DNA from: Vibrio tubiashii ATCC 19109
GTDB taxonomy: Bacteria; Pseudomonadota; Gammaproteobacteria; Enterobacterales; Vibrionaceae
Direction of reading: 5' to 3'
Assembly: GCF_000772105.1 (NCBI RefSeq)
Contig: NZ_CP009354.1
Location: 1,798,001-1,862,000 of the forward strand
DNA length: 64,000 bases
Shown here: positions 37,269-46,670 of the stretch, piece after piece
How the letters are laid out: each line of letters begins with the position of its first letter
Position numbering within the stretch: position 1 is the first letter of the stretch
The notes under the pieces: model-generated
What the model saw: the letters and a program-made list of their open reading frames with translations, nothing else
Told to the model about the DNA's origin: nothing
Database searches by the model: none
Program-made: the position numbers and the translations under genes

Positions 37269-39008
37269 ATGTATACACTCCGTCCCTATCAGGCTGACTC
37301 CGTCAAAGCGGTCATTCATTACTTTCGAAAACACTCGTCACCTGCTGTGTTGGTACTTCCCACAGGCGCAGGTAAAAGCTTAGTCATCGCTGAGCTCGCT
37401 CGCTTGGCCAAAGGGCGTGTATTGGTGCTTGCTCATGTAAAGGAACTCGTCGAGCAAAACCATCAAAAATACGAAGGATACGGACTCAAAGGCTCGATAT
37501 TTTCAGCGGGTTTGGGTCGTAAAGAAACCGACCAGCAAGTCGTTTTTGCTTCAGTGCAATCTGTCGTGCGCAACCTCGATCAGTTTAAAAACCAATTTTC
37601 ACTTTTGGTCATCGATGAATGTCACCGCGTACCCGACGACAAGAACACCAGCTATCAAAAAGTCATCAACCATTTGCGCGAGCAAAATGCAGGCATAAAG
37701 GTGCTTGGGCTCACTGCCACCCCTTACCGTTTAGGCATGGGCTGGATTTACCAATACCACACACGCGGACTAGTTCGCAGTGAGGAACCGCGCTTTTTCC
37801 GCGACTGTATATTTGAGCTACCTATACGCTACTTATTGGATGAAAAGTTTCTCACTCCAGCGCGCATGATGGATGCGCCCGTACTGAGCTATGACTTTTC
37901 TCAGCTCAAGCCCGCAAATACTGGTCGCTATAAAGAGTCAGAAATGGATATGGTGATTGATAAAGCGAAACGTGCAACACCGCAAATCGTCGAGCAAATC
38001 ATTCATATGTCTACAGGTAAGCAAGGTATTATGATTTTTGCTGCGACTGTCCGCCATGCTCAAGAAATTTTTGGGCTGCTACCGGAAGGACAAACAGCCA
38101 TCGTTATCGGCGATACGCCAACACCTGAACGTGATGCCATCATTCAAGACTTTAAAGAGCGTAAAATTAAATACTTAGTCAACGTGTCAGTGCTGACGAC
38201 GGGCTTTGACGCGCCGCACGTTGATCTAATTGCTATTTTACGTCCGACCGAATCGATTAGCCTTTATCAGCAAATTGTTGGGCGTGGATTGCGTCTTTCT
38301 CCCGGAAAAGAGGAATGTTTAGTTCTGGATTACGCGGGCAATAGCTACGATCTCTATCAACCTGAAGTGGGTGATGCCAAACCCGATTCGGATAGCGAAA
38401 TCATCACCATTCCCTGCCCTGCTTGCGGCTTCAATAACAACTTCTGGGGCAAGCTAGACAGTAACGGTTTTCTAATCGAACATTTTGGCCGCAAGTGCCA
38501 AGGGTTCTTTGAAGATGATGAGACTGGCGAACGTGAACACTGCGATTACCGATTCAGAGCTAAGTATTGTGGAGAGTGCGGAGCCGACAACGATATCGCT
38601 GCGAGAATCTGCCATGAATGCGATGCCACTTTAGTTGACCCAGACAAGAAGCTTAAGGAGGCGTTAAACCTTAAAGATGCTCTTGTCTTTGAGTGCCTAG
38701 AAATGGCTTTAAGCGTTCACAAAGATGACAAAGGAAAAAGCAGCTTAAAAGTCTCTTATATTGGAGATAATCAGGCTCAAGTGAGTGAATTCTGGTCATT
38801 GACGACGAAGAATCAGAAACAGCGCTTCAAGGATCAGTTTGTTCGCCCTCACCTTGCAGACAAACATAGGCCTTTTGAAGACGCTTCACCGACTAAAGTG
38901 GTGAACAATCAACACCGATTCCGCCCACCTCAATTTGTTATTGCAAGAAAATCCGGACGATTCTGGAAAATGCGAGATAAGATTTTTGCTGACGAGTTAA
39001 CTAACTAA
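37269..39008 (+). CDS. radD: RadD (YejH) superfamily 2 DNA repair helicase
   Basis: 579 residues from the ATG at 37269, chosen because the family starts (M)xTLRPYQ; a TTG at 37248 would add seven residues, and neither has a strong ribosome site. Walker A is LPTGAGKSLVIAELARL, the Walker B variant is LVIDECHR, motif III is LGLTATPYRLG, and motif VI is QIVGRGLRLSPGK. A C-terminal zinc-binding part has CPACGFNN, CQGF, CGECGADND and CHECDATL. RadD acts with RecA and SSB in double-strand break repair in E. coli. Adjacent rsuA supports orthology. Confidence 0.93.
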   Translation: MYTLRPYQADSVKAVIHYFRKHSSPAVLVLPTGAGKSLVIAELARLAKGRVLVLAHVKELVEQNHQKYEGYGLKGSIFSAGLGRKETDQQVVFASVQSVVRNLDQFKNQFSLLVIDECHRVPDDKNTSYQKVINHLREQNAGIKVLGLTATPYRLGMGWIYQYHTRGLVRSEEPRFFRDCIFELPIRYLLDEKFLTPARMMDAPVLSYDFSQLKPANTGRYKESEMDMVIDKAKRATPQIVEQIIHMSTGKQGIMIFAATVRHAQEIFGLLPEGQTAIVIGDTPTPERDAIIQDFKERKIKYLVNVSVLTTGFDAPHVDLIAILRPTESISLYQQIVGRGLRLSPGKEECLVLDYAGNSYDLYQPEVGDAKPDSDSEIITIPCPACGFNNNFWGKLDSNGFLIEHFGRKCQGFFEDDETGEREHCDYRFRAKYCGECGADNDIAARICHECDATLVDPDKKLKEALNLKDALVFECLEMALSVHKDDKGKSSLKVSYIGDNQAQVSEFWSLTTKNQKQRFKDQFVRPHLADKHRPFEDASPTKVVNNQHRFRPPQFVIARKSGRFWKMRDKIFADELTN

Positions 39009-39078
39009 GTGCTAATTCATTTGGTGTTCATCTATCAACACGTATACTGACTCACAGTAATTTCAAGAAGGTAAGATT

Positions 39079-39477
39079 ATGTTGAAGCGTCCGTTAGTAA
39101 GTCTGACAGCCATATTGGCGTGCGTCTTTGTTTCATTTCCAACACTGGCTAAGAAGCACCATGACGAGGATGGACACGCGCTAGTACAAGACGTGCATAA
39201 GCCTGGCGCGCGAATTGAATTCGAAGAAGACCAAGATGAGGTCTACGACGCAGTACAAAAGGGCTATGTTCGCCCATTTTCTGAAATGTTTGCAGCGGTC
39301 GAACGTGACTTAAACGGTCGGATCATTCATGTCGAGCTCGAAGAAGACGATGATATTTGGATCTATGAACTCAAATTGAACCACAATAACAATATCATCA
39401 AAGTTGAATACAACGCCGAAACCCTTGAAATGCTGCAAATTAAAGGCAGAAACATTAAAGAAGCACTAAAAAAATAG
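39079..39477 (+). CDS. Periplasmic PepSY-domain protein
   Basis: 132 residues with a signal peptide (KRPLVSLTAILACVFVSFPTLA). One PepSY-like unit follows, including VRPFSEMFAAVERDLNGRI, VELEEDDDIWIYELKL and VKVEYNAETLEML-type strands. It ends 13 bases before the response regulator gene, so it is the first gene of a three-gene operon with the two-component pair. Small PepSY proteins often accompany PhoQ-like or CarS-like kinases and may tune the sensor; this is inferred. Confidence 0.85.
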   Translation: MLKRPLVSLTAILACVFVSFPTLAKKHHDEDGHALVQDVHKPGARIEFEEDQDEVYDAVQKGYVRPFSEMFAAVERDLNGRIIHVELEEDDDIWIYELKLNHNNNIIKVEYNAETLEMLQIKGRNIKEALKK

Positions 39478-39490
39478 AAGATTAAAGCTT

Positions 39491-40150
39491 ATGAAAATTC
39501 TTGTAGTGGAAGATGAACCGCGTCTAGGTGAACAAATTGTCGACATTCTGGAACAAACCGGTTGGGTTCCTGAACTGTCTCAAGACGGTATCGATGCTCT
39601 GTACCGAGCGACTTCAGAAGAGTGGGACGCGATCGTGCTTGATCTTGGTCTGCCTAAACTCGATGGCCTAACGGTACTTAAAGGCATTCGAGACGAGAAC
39701 ATTAACACGCCGGTCGTGATCCTTAGCGCTCGTGACACGTTAACTCAACGCGTAGAAGGCTTAAACGCAGGCGCAGACGACTACCTAACCAAGCCATTTG
39801 AAATGGTCGAGTTAATTGCCCGTATCCGAGCTCAACTTCGCCGCGCTTCTGGTAACGCTTCTCCCGTTATGCAGGTCGGTAATTTAAGTCTCGATACCCG
39901 CACTTCAAAAGTGATGTGGCAAGGGCAAGCGATTAGTTTGACAGCCTTAGAATACAAGGTTGTCGCTTACTTTATGCATAACCCCGAGAAGGTCATTTCG
40001 CGCACAGAATTAGTCGAGCATATTTACAAACAGGATTTTGACCGTGATTCAAACACTATCGAAGTATTTATCGGTCGAATTCGCAAGAAAATTGCACCAA
40101 AAGTCATCAAAACAGTGAGAGGCTTGGGGTACCAGCTTAATGCCGAATAA
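39491..40150 (+). CDS. OmpR/PhoP-family response regulator
   Basis: 219 residues. The receiver domain has the acidic pair VVEDEP (residues 7-9), phosphorylation Asp51 in IVLDLGLPKLDG, the threonine region VVILSARDT and Lys101-type loop YLTKPFEM. The winged-helix DNA-binding domain (about 125-218) has LTALEYKVVAYFMHNPEKV and DSNTIEVFIGRIRKKI. The setting with a PepSY gene and a PhoQ-like kinase resembles V. cholerae carRS (vprAB), which controls lipid A glycine modification and polymyxin resistance; that assignment is by memory of synteny, so no symbol is given. Confidence 0.93.
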   Translation: MKILVVEDEPRLGEQIVDILEQTGWVPELSQDGIDALYRATSEEWDAIVLDLGLPKLDGLTVLKGIRDENINTPVVILSARDTLTQRVEGLNAGADDYLTKPFEMVELIARIRAQLRRASGNASPVMQVGNLSLDTRTSKVMWQGQAISLTALEYKVVAYFMHNPEKVISRTELVEHIYKQDFDRDSNTIEVFIGRIRKKIAPKVIKTVRGLGYQLNAE

Positions 40151-41480
40151 CAAACGCTCACTGCTTAAAAGACTGAGTTTAAAAAGCCGCTTAGTTCTAG
40201 CGGCTGTAGTTTGGCTAACGGCTATGGTAATAGCGGTTGGCGTGAGTGTTCCTAACCAAGTCTTCAACTATATGGCTGACGACGCAAAGTCTCAGCTATC
40301 CATCTATATGGACGAGATTTCCGCATCGATAGAAGCTGATGAATCTGGCAACATCACCCTGGCGTCCAACCTTTCCGATCCCCGCTTTAACCGCCCGTAC
40401 AGTGGGTTATATTGGTCAGCAAAAACGGAGACAGACTTGCTTCGCTCACGCTCTTTGTGGGATCAACGTATTGAAAGCAAAAAGAACGGTAAAGAATATG
40501 TTGGCGCTCGCGACGAGAAGCTCATCTACATAAAAACCAAGCTCTATTACCCTGATTACGATGGGCCAATTGAAGTTCTCATTGGCATTGATGAGCAACC
40601 CATCGAGGACACAGTGCGCGATTTAATGAGTCAGTTATGGATTATTCTCGCTCTACTCTACTTCGGCGTCTTGGCTGTGATCATGTTGCAAGTTCAGTGG
40701 TCGCTTAGTCCACTCAACAAGATGCAAAAAGAGTTGAACCAGCTTCGTTCCGGAGATAAAACAGGCCTAGATGAAGAGTACCCAAAAGAGGTGGCTCCGG
40801 TCGTTTCCGATCTCAATGCTCTGGTTTTCCATTACCAAGAATTGCTTGAACGCGCTCGCCATCATGCAGGCAACCTTTCTCACGCGCTAAAAACCCCTTT
40901 GTCGGTGTTAAGAAATGAAATTGGTTCGCTCGACAAGGAAACACGAGATTATCTCTTGCCTCCGGTTTATCAAATCCAAAGCCAAATTGATTATCACTTA
41001 GGTCGTGCGCGAATGGCTGGCTCTAAAAATATTCTCTCTGTTCGAGCTAATCCTGCTGAGCGCGTAGATGCGATTTCGATGGCGTTTGACAAAGTATACG
41101 CCGAACGAGGTGTCGCTTTGATTAATGAGCTCGACTCAGACATCGAAGTTGCCGTCGATCCAACCGATCTAGACGAAATGGTGGGTAACTTGCTAGAGAA
41201 TGCCTACAAGTGGTCTTGCAACATTATTCGTGTCCACTCAGCGGAAAATGAGCCGGGCACCATTGAGATCATTATCGAAGATGACGGCCCTGGCATTGAC
41301 GATGACGATATTCAGCAAGCTCTTAAGCGTGGTGTAAGATTAGACGAAACTACGCCAGGAACTGGCCTTGGACTGAATATCGTTAACGAAATGGCACACA
41401 GTTATCGCGGTAAGCTTGCGCTCTCAAGAAGTTCGATGGGTGGATTAAAAGCCGTCCTTGCGTTTAATACATCGAACTAA
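40140..41480 (+). CDS. PhoQ/CarS-like sensor histidine kinase
   Basis: 446 residues, overlapping the regulator gene by 11 bases. Helix 1 lies near 17-37, a periplasmic sensor of about 125 residues follows, and helix 2 lies near 165-185. The HAMP-like linker leads to the dimerisation helix with His248 in NLSHALKTPLSVLRNEI, a form shared with PhoQ. The ATP-binding motifs are NLLENAYKWSC (N box), IIEDDGPGIDDDD (G1) and TGLGLNIVNEMA (G2). The periplasmic part is acidic, with EDESGN- and DEKLIYI-like stretches, which fits sensing of cations or cationic peptides. Confidence 0.93.
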   Translation: MPNNKRSLLKRLSLKSRLVLAAVVWLTAMVIAVGVSVPNQVFNYMADDAKSQLSIYMDEISASIEADESGNITLASNLSDPRFNRPYSGLYWSAKTETDLLRSRSLWDQRIESKKNGKEYVGARDEKLIYIKTKLYYPDYDGPIEVLIGIDEQPIEDTVRDLMSQLWIILALLYFGVLAVIMLQVQWSLSPLNKMQKELNQLRSGDKTGLDEEYPKEVAPVVSDLNALVFHYQELLERARHHAGNLSHALKTPLSVLRNEIGSLDKETRDYLLPPVYQIQSQIDYHLGRARMAGSKNILSVRANPAERVDAISMAFDKVYAERGVALINELDSDIEVAVDPTDLDEMVGNLLENAYKWSCNIIRVHSAENEPGTIEIIIEDDGPGIDDDDIQQALKRGVRLDETTPGTGLGLNIVNEMAHSYRGKLALSRSSMGGLKAVLAFNTSN

Positions 41481-41505
41481 GCCAATCTTGAGTCAGACCA
41501 CAATG

Positions 41506-41532
41506 AAAGCGACGCAATCTGCGTCGCTTTTT
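41506..41532 (+). terminator. Terminator after the sensor kinase gene
   Basis: AAAGCGACGC (41506-41515) pairs with GCGTCGCTTT (41521-41530) around a five-base loop, followed by T residues. Confidence 0.85.
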
Positions 41533-41629
41533 AGTTGTTGAGAATGATTTAGAGTGATTCAGTACTGACTAAGGTTATCGAATTCGATAATAGACTGACG
41601 AATAAAAACCATGTCAGCTCTGTTAACAA

Positions 41630-42397
41630 ATGAAAAACGCCCCTTTTACCTTATCAGCCTTGTCATCGATTTTAAGCCTGCTGCTGTTACCCTCTCTTTC
41701 TTTTGCACAAGACGAGGAAAGCTCTGACGTTGAAGAGTCGCCTTTCACCGCGCAAACCAAACTTGGCTTTATCTATACAGAAAACACCAGCTCTTCTCTT
41801 TCTGTAAATTCAGCTTTGTACCTCAATTATCAACAAGAGTCTTGGCTACATAAGGCGTCATTTGAAAGCTACTATACTGACGCCGACAATGCCGATGATG
41901 GGGCAAATCGCTATACGGTCAATGCGGGATCAACCTATGACTTTGCAGAGAAAACCTTCGTACGCGGTGCTGGCCGATTTGAAAATGACTTGTATGGTAC
42001 TTACCGTAAGCAGTGGATATTAATGACCGGTATTGGTGTCTATTTGGTTAACAATGACATCGTAAAAACCTCCATCTCTCTTGGTCCGGGTTATCGAATC
42101 ACGCAAAGACAGCCGTTCGATTCTGAATACCCAGACCAAATGAATTATGAAGTGATTGCTTCTTCTACCCTCGATAGCTCTATTGTTTTCTCGGAGAGGC
42201 TTTCAATGGGCGCGACCTTTGACGTGGCACACGGTGAAGAAAACACCCATTACAACACTAAGGCATACATCAAGAATACCTTAATGGCAAACCTGTCTTT
42301 AGTATTCGACGTTGAGTACATCTACAACACAACCGTTGCAGAAGACCAATCACCGGATGAAATCTACAGTACGATGAGCTTGAGCTATGATTTTTAA
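41630..42397 (+). CDS. DUF481 (YdiY-like) outer membrane beta-barrel protein
   Basis: 255 residues with a signal peptide (PFTLSALSSILSLLLLPSLSFA). The mature part starts with an acidic linker and then alternating strands such as TQTKLGFIYTENTSSSLSVN and ASFESYYTDADNADDGANRY. The terminal strand ends in phenylalanine (EIYSTMSLSYDF), the outer membrane assembly signal. The pattern fits DUF481 salt-induced barrel proteins. It stands alone after the two-component terminator. Confidence 0.8.
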   Translation: MKNAPFTLSALSSILSLLLLPSLSFAQDEESSDVEESPFTAQTKLGFIYTENTSSSLSVNSALYLNYQQESWLHKASFESYYTDADNADDGANRYTVNAGSTYDFAEKTFVRGAGRFENDLYGTYRKQWILMTGIGVYLVNNDIVKTSISLGPGYRITQRQPFDSEYPDQMNYEVIASSTLDSSIVFSERLSMGATFDVAHGEENTHYNTKAYIKNTLMANLSLVFDVEYIYNTTVAEDQSPDEIYSTMSLSYDF

Positions 42398-42414
42398 CGC
42401 TGACTTAAGCCCTA

Positions 42415-42441
42415 TACAAAAACAGCGCCACTAGGGCGCTG
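42415..42441. terminator. Terminator between the DUF481 gene and the regulator-partner gene
   Basis: CAGCGCC (42423-42429) pairs with GGCGCTG (42435-42441). The minus-strand exit has five T residues, so it mainly ends the long minus-strand cluster. Confidence 0.65.
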
Positions 42442-42458
42442 CTCTCTCTTAACTATGT

Positions 42459-42911
42459 TTATGACTCCAAATGTAAAGCCACTTTCTTGCCAACTAATAT
42501 TGAGCCTTTATCACCAATATCGATAAGGTTCATTAGGCCATCAAACGAACCCGGTCTAACAAACAGTTGTTCAATCACCCCACCTTTAGCCCCTTCTAGG
42601 TCAAGTGGTGTGTGCGTATCATGCATGAACAATATTCCGTCCGAATCCATGCTGTATTGCCCTTTACCTGAAAAACCTACTTGGCTTTGCGGTAACATCG
42701 CAAACACGCCATAAGTATTATTTTCGTTTAAAGTCAGTTCAAGCCGCATTGGTAAAGAGGTTGAAAAGACAGTAGATGGTTCTTCAATATGGATGTGCGC
42801 TACGGTACTACTCGTAAAGTGCCTGTTTGGCTGATCACCAGTATTAAAGGCAATACCGACTCCAACGCCTAACCCCAATATCGCTGCGCCAAGGATAATT
42901 TCTTTATTCAC
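42459..42911 (-). CDS. Small membrane-anchored periplasmic partner of ToxR/VtrA-like regulator (copy 1)
   Basis: 150 residues from a GTG that overlaps the end of the upstream regulator gene by eight bases (GTGAATAA). One N-terminal helix (EIILGAAILGLGVGVGIAF) is followed by a periplasmic domain rich in beta strands, such as RLELTLNENNTYGVFAML and FSGKGQYSMDSDGILFM. Size, topology and coupling match ToxS/TcpH/VtrC-type partners, which bind the periplasmic end of a membrane-bound regulator. I do not see clear sequence identity to VtrC, so the assignment is by architecture and its paralog at 48047-48496. Confidence 0.65.
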   Translation of the reverse strand: MNKEIILGAAILGLGVGVGIAFNTGDQPNRHFTSSTVAHIHIEEPSTVFSTSLPMRLELTLNENNTYGVFAMLPQSQVGFSGKGQYSMDSDGILFMHDTHTPLDLEGAKGGVIEQLFVRPGSFDGLMNLIDIGDKGSILVGKKVALHLES

Positions 42912-43596
42912 AATTCACTACCCCACTTTGGTTGCTGAAACTGACGGAACGACCTTGCTCATCAAGCATTAAGCTAAGCTCATCAAACTGATACACCGTT
43001 GGATTCTGGTAATAGATTCTTTCGCCATTGGTTGTTGGCTCATACCAACACTGGTTATAAGTTTTAGCAACATACTGGCTAGAGATCAGTAGCTCTTTAG
43101 CTAGCATCGTCCCAAAGAAGCCAATCACAATCGCAGCAGCAAACACCGAGGCGGCTTTATAGCTGATTGACGAACCCACTTTTGGTGGGGAAAGCTTGCG
43201 TTGCCTATCAGTCTGCGGTGTTTTCTTCTGTTCGGTTGCCAATGGTTCATTCTGAGAAACTTTAACTTCAGAGAGGCATGTTATCTTTTTAACCGTACCG
43301 ATAAATTCATAGCCCACGCCACGCTCTGTGCGGATGATTTCACCAGAGCGATCTTCTAAGCCGCGACGACAACTGGATATGGAGTGCAGCAAACTGCTGC
43401 TCTCCACGACAATGCCACGTTTATGCCATACTTCTTCCATAAGCTCATGTTTACTTAATACTTTTCCTTTATGAGAGAACATGTAGGTCAACAATGAAAT
43501 CTCATTGATACCAATTGGGTGACGGATCTGGCTCTTAAGGCTTTGAATATAGCCGCCAGTGTCGTCAAGTATGTGAGTTCCGTTGATTAGCAGCAT
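42904..43596 (-). CDS. Membrane-bound ToxR/VtrA-like winged-helix regulator (copy 1)
   Basis: 230 residues. Residues 1-100 form an OmpR/PhoB-type winged helix without a receiver domain (NEISLLTYMFSHKGKVLSKH, VVESSSLLHSISSCRRGLED, RTERGVGYEFIG). A basic/proline linker leads to one helix near 147-167 and a 63-residue periplasmic tail with two cysteines (C183, C229) that could form a disulphide as in ToxR. It lies five bases after the RND permease gene on the same strand. About 54 of the first 100 positions are identical to copy 2 at 48489. DNA targets and signal are unknown; bile or other detergent-like ligands are a reasonable guess from VtrA. Confidence 0.8.
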   Translation of the reverse strand: MLLINGTHILDDTGGYIQSLKSQIRHPIGINEISLLTYMFSHKGKVLSKHELMEEVWHKRGIVVESSSLLHSISSCRRGLEDRSGEIIRTERGVGYEFIGTVKKITCLSEVKVSQNEPLATEQKKTPQTDRQRKLSPPKVGSSISYKAASVFAAAIVIGFFGTMLAKELLISSQYVAKTYNQCWYEPTTNGERIYYQNPTVYQFDELSLMLDEQGRSVSFSNQSGVVNCE

Positions 43597-43601
43597 CGTC
43601 T

Positions 43602-46600
43602 TTACCCCTCTGTAGCTAGCTCAAAGCATTTCGATTTTTCAGTCACTTTAGCGAACGCAACATACGCCATAGGCACAATGAATAACGAGAAGAAAGTACC
43701 CACCGTTAAGCCACCAACCAAGACTAAGCCAATGTTGGTACGTCCTAATGAACCCGGGCCATCCGCCAATGCAAGTGGCAATGAACCAATAATCATCGTT
43801 AGTGAAGTCATTAGAATTGGACGTAAGCGAGATTTCGCACTCATAAGAGCCGATGTCATCGCACTGTAGCCCTCTTTACGCTTAATGTTGGCAAACTCGA
43901 CAATCAAAATACCGTGCTTAGTGACTAGACCTACCAAGGTCAACAATCCAATCTTTGAATACAGGTTTAAGCTATGACCAAACACACTTAATGTCAGTAC
44001 TGCACCAACCAAACATAGCGGTACGGTAATTAAGATGATTAGCGGATCGACAAAGCTTTCAAACTGCGCAGCCAGAATCAAGAAGATGAACACCAGTGCC
44101 AAGCCAAATAGGATCTGCATTCCTGCTTCAGATTCATTGAGCTCTTTAACCACACCGTTGTATTCGTAGTTTTGGCCCACTTTCAGCAGTTTTGGTAACT
44201 CGGCATCTATGTAAGCCTGAATATCACTTGCACTGAAACCTGGCATTAGATCAGCTGTAATTTCTGCTGCATCCTTACCACCATAAGTCTTAATGTTTGA
44301 CTCAGCAGTCACTGGCTCAATCGAAACAAACTGAGACAATGGCAACCTTTGGCCCGAGTCAGAGCTTACGTACAGCTTATCTAGAACTTTGAAATCACCT
44401 AATGCCTGACGGTTTACCTGCACCTGAATTGGGTATGTAAAGCCATCTTCTGCCTGCAAATCTGCTGCTTTTACAGAACCAAGGAATGTAGAAATAGCGC
44501 TAGTGACATTGCCGTAGTCTACTCCTGACAGCACAATTGCATTGCGATCAATGGAGAGATCAAAACGTAGCTGATCTCGGTGTGTCGAGTTGTCAACATT
44601 CGAAAGCCCTTCATAGCTTTCTAACAGCTCTACTACTTTTTCTGCGGTATCAGATAACGCCTCTAGGTCACGGTTAACTGTAGTCAGTTCAAGAACGAGA
44701 TTGCTTGCTACATCTAAGTTATCCGCAGAACGTACAGAGAATGAAGTTGAATAGGCTGAAACTGTTTCACCCGCTTTAACCATCATCTCTTGAATAATCT
44801 CATCAGCACTTTGGTCACGTTCTTCCCAAGATTTAAGTAGAACATGGTTAGTTGGTGCAGACTCGATATAAGCTAGGTTTGCTTCAATCGCATCACTGTC
44901 TTTGAACACATTGTTTATCTGTTCCGCATTTTCCAGATCATAGAGACGACCTGCGCCCGCAGGACCATGAGACGAGACTTCAATAAAGCCTGTATCTTCC
45001 GTCGGCAAAAGAACCTTTGGCATAAACCATACTGCAACACCCGATAAAACAATTAGAGCAGCCGTTCCACCCAGCACCATACGCGGACGTTTGAACCAAG
45101 CATTGAGATACAGCATGTACTTTTCAGTCATCGCATCTAACTTGGTTTCAACCCACTGGAACCACTTTGGTGACGTTGTCACTGATTTAAGCATGTACGC
45201 GCTCATCATCGGAGATAGAGTCAGCGCAACAAAGCCTGAGATAATCACAGATGCAGCAAGCGTATAAGCAAACTGCCTGAACAGGTCTGCAGTTAAGCCA
45301 GACATTAAACCAATTGGAAGATATACAACCGCGAGTGTTAACGTCATTGCGATAACTGGGAATACGATCTCTTTACAGCTCTTCAGCGCTGCTTGAAACG
45401 GGGATAATCCCTCTTCAATGTGACGGTAACAGTTTTCTACAACGACTATCGCATCGTCGACAACTAACCCGATCGCAAGGATGATCGCGAGAATGGTTAA
45501 TACATTAATGCTGAAACCAAGCATTGCCATGACTGCAAACACACCAATCACACATACAGGAATGGTAATCAGGGGAATCGCCGCCACACGCAGCGAGCCA
45601 AGAAAGAGCACAACAATTGCGGAAACCAATACAATGGCCTCAACTAAAGTCATAAAACCTTGATCAATCGCTTCTTCGATAAAGTCGGCCTGATTGTAGA
45701 CCATCTTCATCTCGATACCTTCCGGTATCTGCATCGTTTCCATCGCCGCTTTAACGCGGTTCGCTACTGTCACTGGGTTTTCAGTCTTAAGCGGTAATAC
45801 TTGCAGAGACATCGCCATATCGCCATCGACATTAAGCATACTTGGCTCTAGGCTTTCTTCACCCATTTGGATATCAGCAATGTCGCTAACACGAATGATT
45901 TTGCCATTATCAACGCGCAGTACAAGGTCGCGAACATCTTCAATGGTAGTGACTTGGTTGACTGGGTTAATGGAGAAGTCACGCACTTCGCCTTTAATCG
46001 TACCAGCAGTAAAAGTTGCGTTATAGGTGCTTAGTGTTCCAACCACATCGGATGCACTGACATTCAGTGCCGCCATGCGCTCAGGCTGCAACCACACTCG
46101 AATTGCGCGGCTCGAACCACCATAAGGCCCCCAAACTCCGCCAACGCCTAGAACATTTTTGAACTGTGGCGAGATTTGCTGATTGATGAAGTCAAACATC
46201 TCTTGTTTGTCCATCGAGCCATTGTTAACAAACGTAATGATGTTACTTGGCATTGAAGTATCAGATGAGTCATCGGTAACCGTTGGTTTGTCTGTCATAG
46301 CAGGCGGAAAATCAGAGATTCCATCTACCTTGCTACGCAGGTTGTTCATCAAACTCGCGTATTCAACGTCACTAATGCCGTCTTCGAATTGAATCTTTAA
46401 TGAACAACTCCCCTCCTGACAGTCGGTTGTCATCGTTTTGATTTTGTCTAACCCCGTAACGGCAGTAATGAGTTCTTCCGCTACGTTTTGCGACATGAAC
46501 TCAGCGCTCGCTCCTGTGATTGAAGCACTCACCGTGGCAGAGGCCGTTTGACGCTCAGGAAAGTACTGAATAGCCAGTTTCTGGTAAGAGACGATACCAA

Positions 46601-46670
46601 GTAACACAATCGCGATACTTAGCACCGAAGCAAGTACCGGGTGCTTGATACATATTTCAGGCAGCTTCAT
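43602..46670 (-). CDS. RND-family multidrug efflux permease
   Basis: 1022 residues with the HAE1-type layout: helix 1 (ICIKHPVLASVLSIAIVLLG), porter loop, helices 2-6, second porter loop and helices 8-12. The proton-relay aspartate pair is in ILAIGLVVDDAIVVVENCYRH near residue 405, and the later helix region has LTLVGLVTKHGILIVEF. An unusual cysteine pair lies in MTTDCQEGSCSLKIQF, where most paralogs have no cysteine. It overlaps the adaptor gene by 14 bases. No outer membrane factor gene is nearby, so it probably uses TolC encoded elsewhere. Confidence 0.94.
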   Translation of the reverse strand: MKLPEICIKHPVLASVLSIAIVLLGIVSYQKLAIQYFPERQTASATVSASITGASAEFMSQNVAEELITAVTGLDKIKTMTTDCQEGSCSLKIQFEDGISDVEYASLMNNLRSKVDGISDFPPAMTDKPTVTDDSSDTSMPSNIITFVNNGSMDKQEMFDFINQQISPQFKNVLGVGGVWGPYGGSSRAIRVWLQPERMAALNVSASDVVGTLSTYNATFTAGTIKGEVRDFSINPVNQVTTIEDVRDLVLRVDNGKIIRVSDIADIQMGEESLEPSMLNVDGDMAMSLQVLPLKTENPVTVANRVKAAMETMQIPEGIEMKMVYNQADFIEEAIDQGFMTLVEAIVLVSAIVVLFLGSLRVAAIPLITIPVCVIGVFAVMAMLGFSINVLTILAIILAIGLVVDDAIVVVENCYRHIEEGLSPFQAALKSCKEIVFPVIAMTLTLAVVYLPIGLMSGLTADLFRQFAYTLAASVIISGFVALTLSPMMSAYMLKSVTTSPKWFQWVETKLDAMTEKYMLYLNAWFKRPRMVLGGTAALIVLSGVAVWFMPKVLLPTEDTGFIEVSSHGPAGAGRLYDLENAEQINNVFKDSDAIEANLAYIESAPTNHVLLKSWEERDQSADEIIQEMMVKAGETVSAYSTSFSVRSADNLDVASNLVLELTTVNRDLEALSDTAEKVVELLESYEGLSNVDNSTHRDQLRFDLSIDRNAIVLSGVDYGNVTSAISTFLGSVKAADLQAEDGFTYPIQVQVNRQALGDFKVLDKLYVSSDSGQRLPLSQFVSIEPVTAESNIKTYGGKDAAEITADLMPGFSASDIQAYIDAELPKLLKVGQNYEYNGVVKELNESEAGMQILFGLALVFIFLILAAQFESFVDPLIILITVPLCLVGAVLTLSVFGHSLNLYSKIGLLTLVGLVTKHGILIVEFANIKRKEGYSAMTSALMSAKSRLRPILMTSLTMIIGSLPLALADGPGSLGRTNIGLVLVGGLTVGTFFSLFIVPMAYVAFAKVTEKSKCFELATEG

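Noticed and set aside
41630..42397. OmpV/MipA, which I recall beside carRS in V. cholerae
   Set aside because: The strand pattern and overall sequence fit DUF481 better; no MipA signature is visible.
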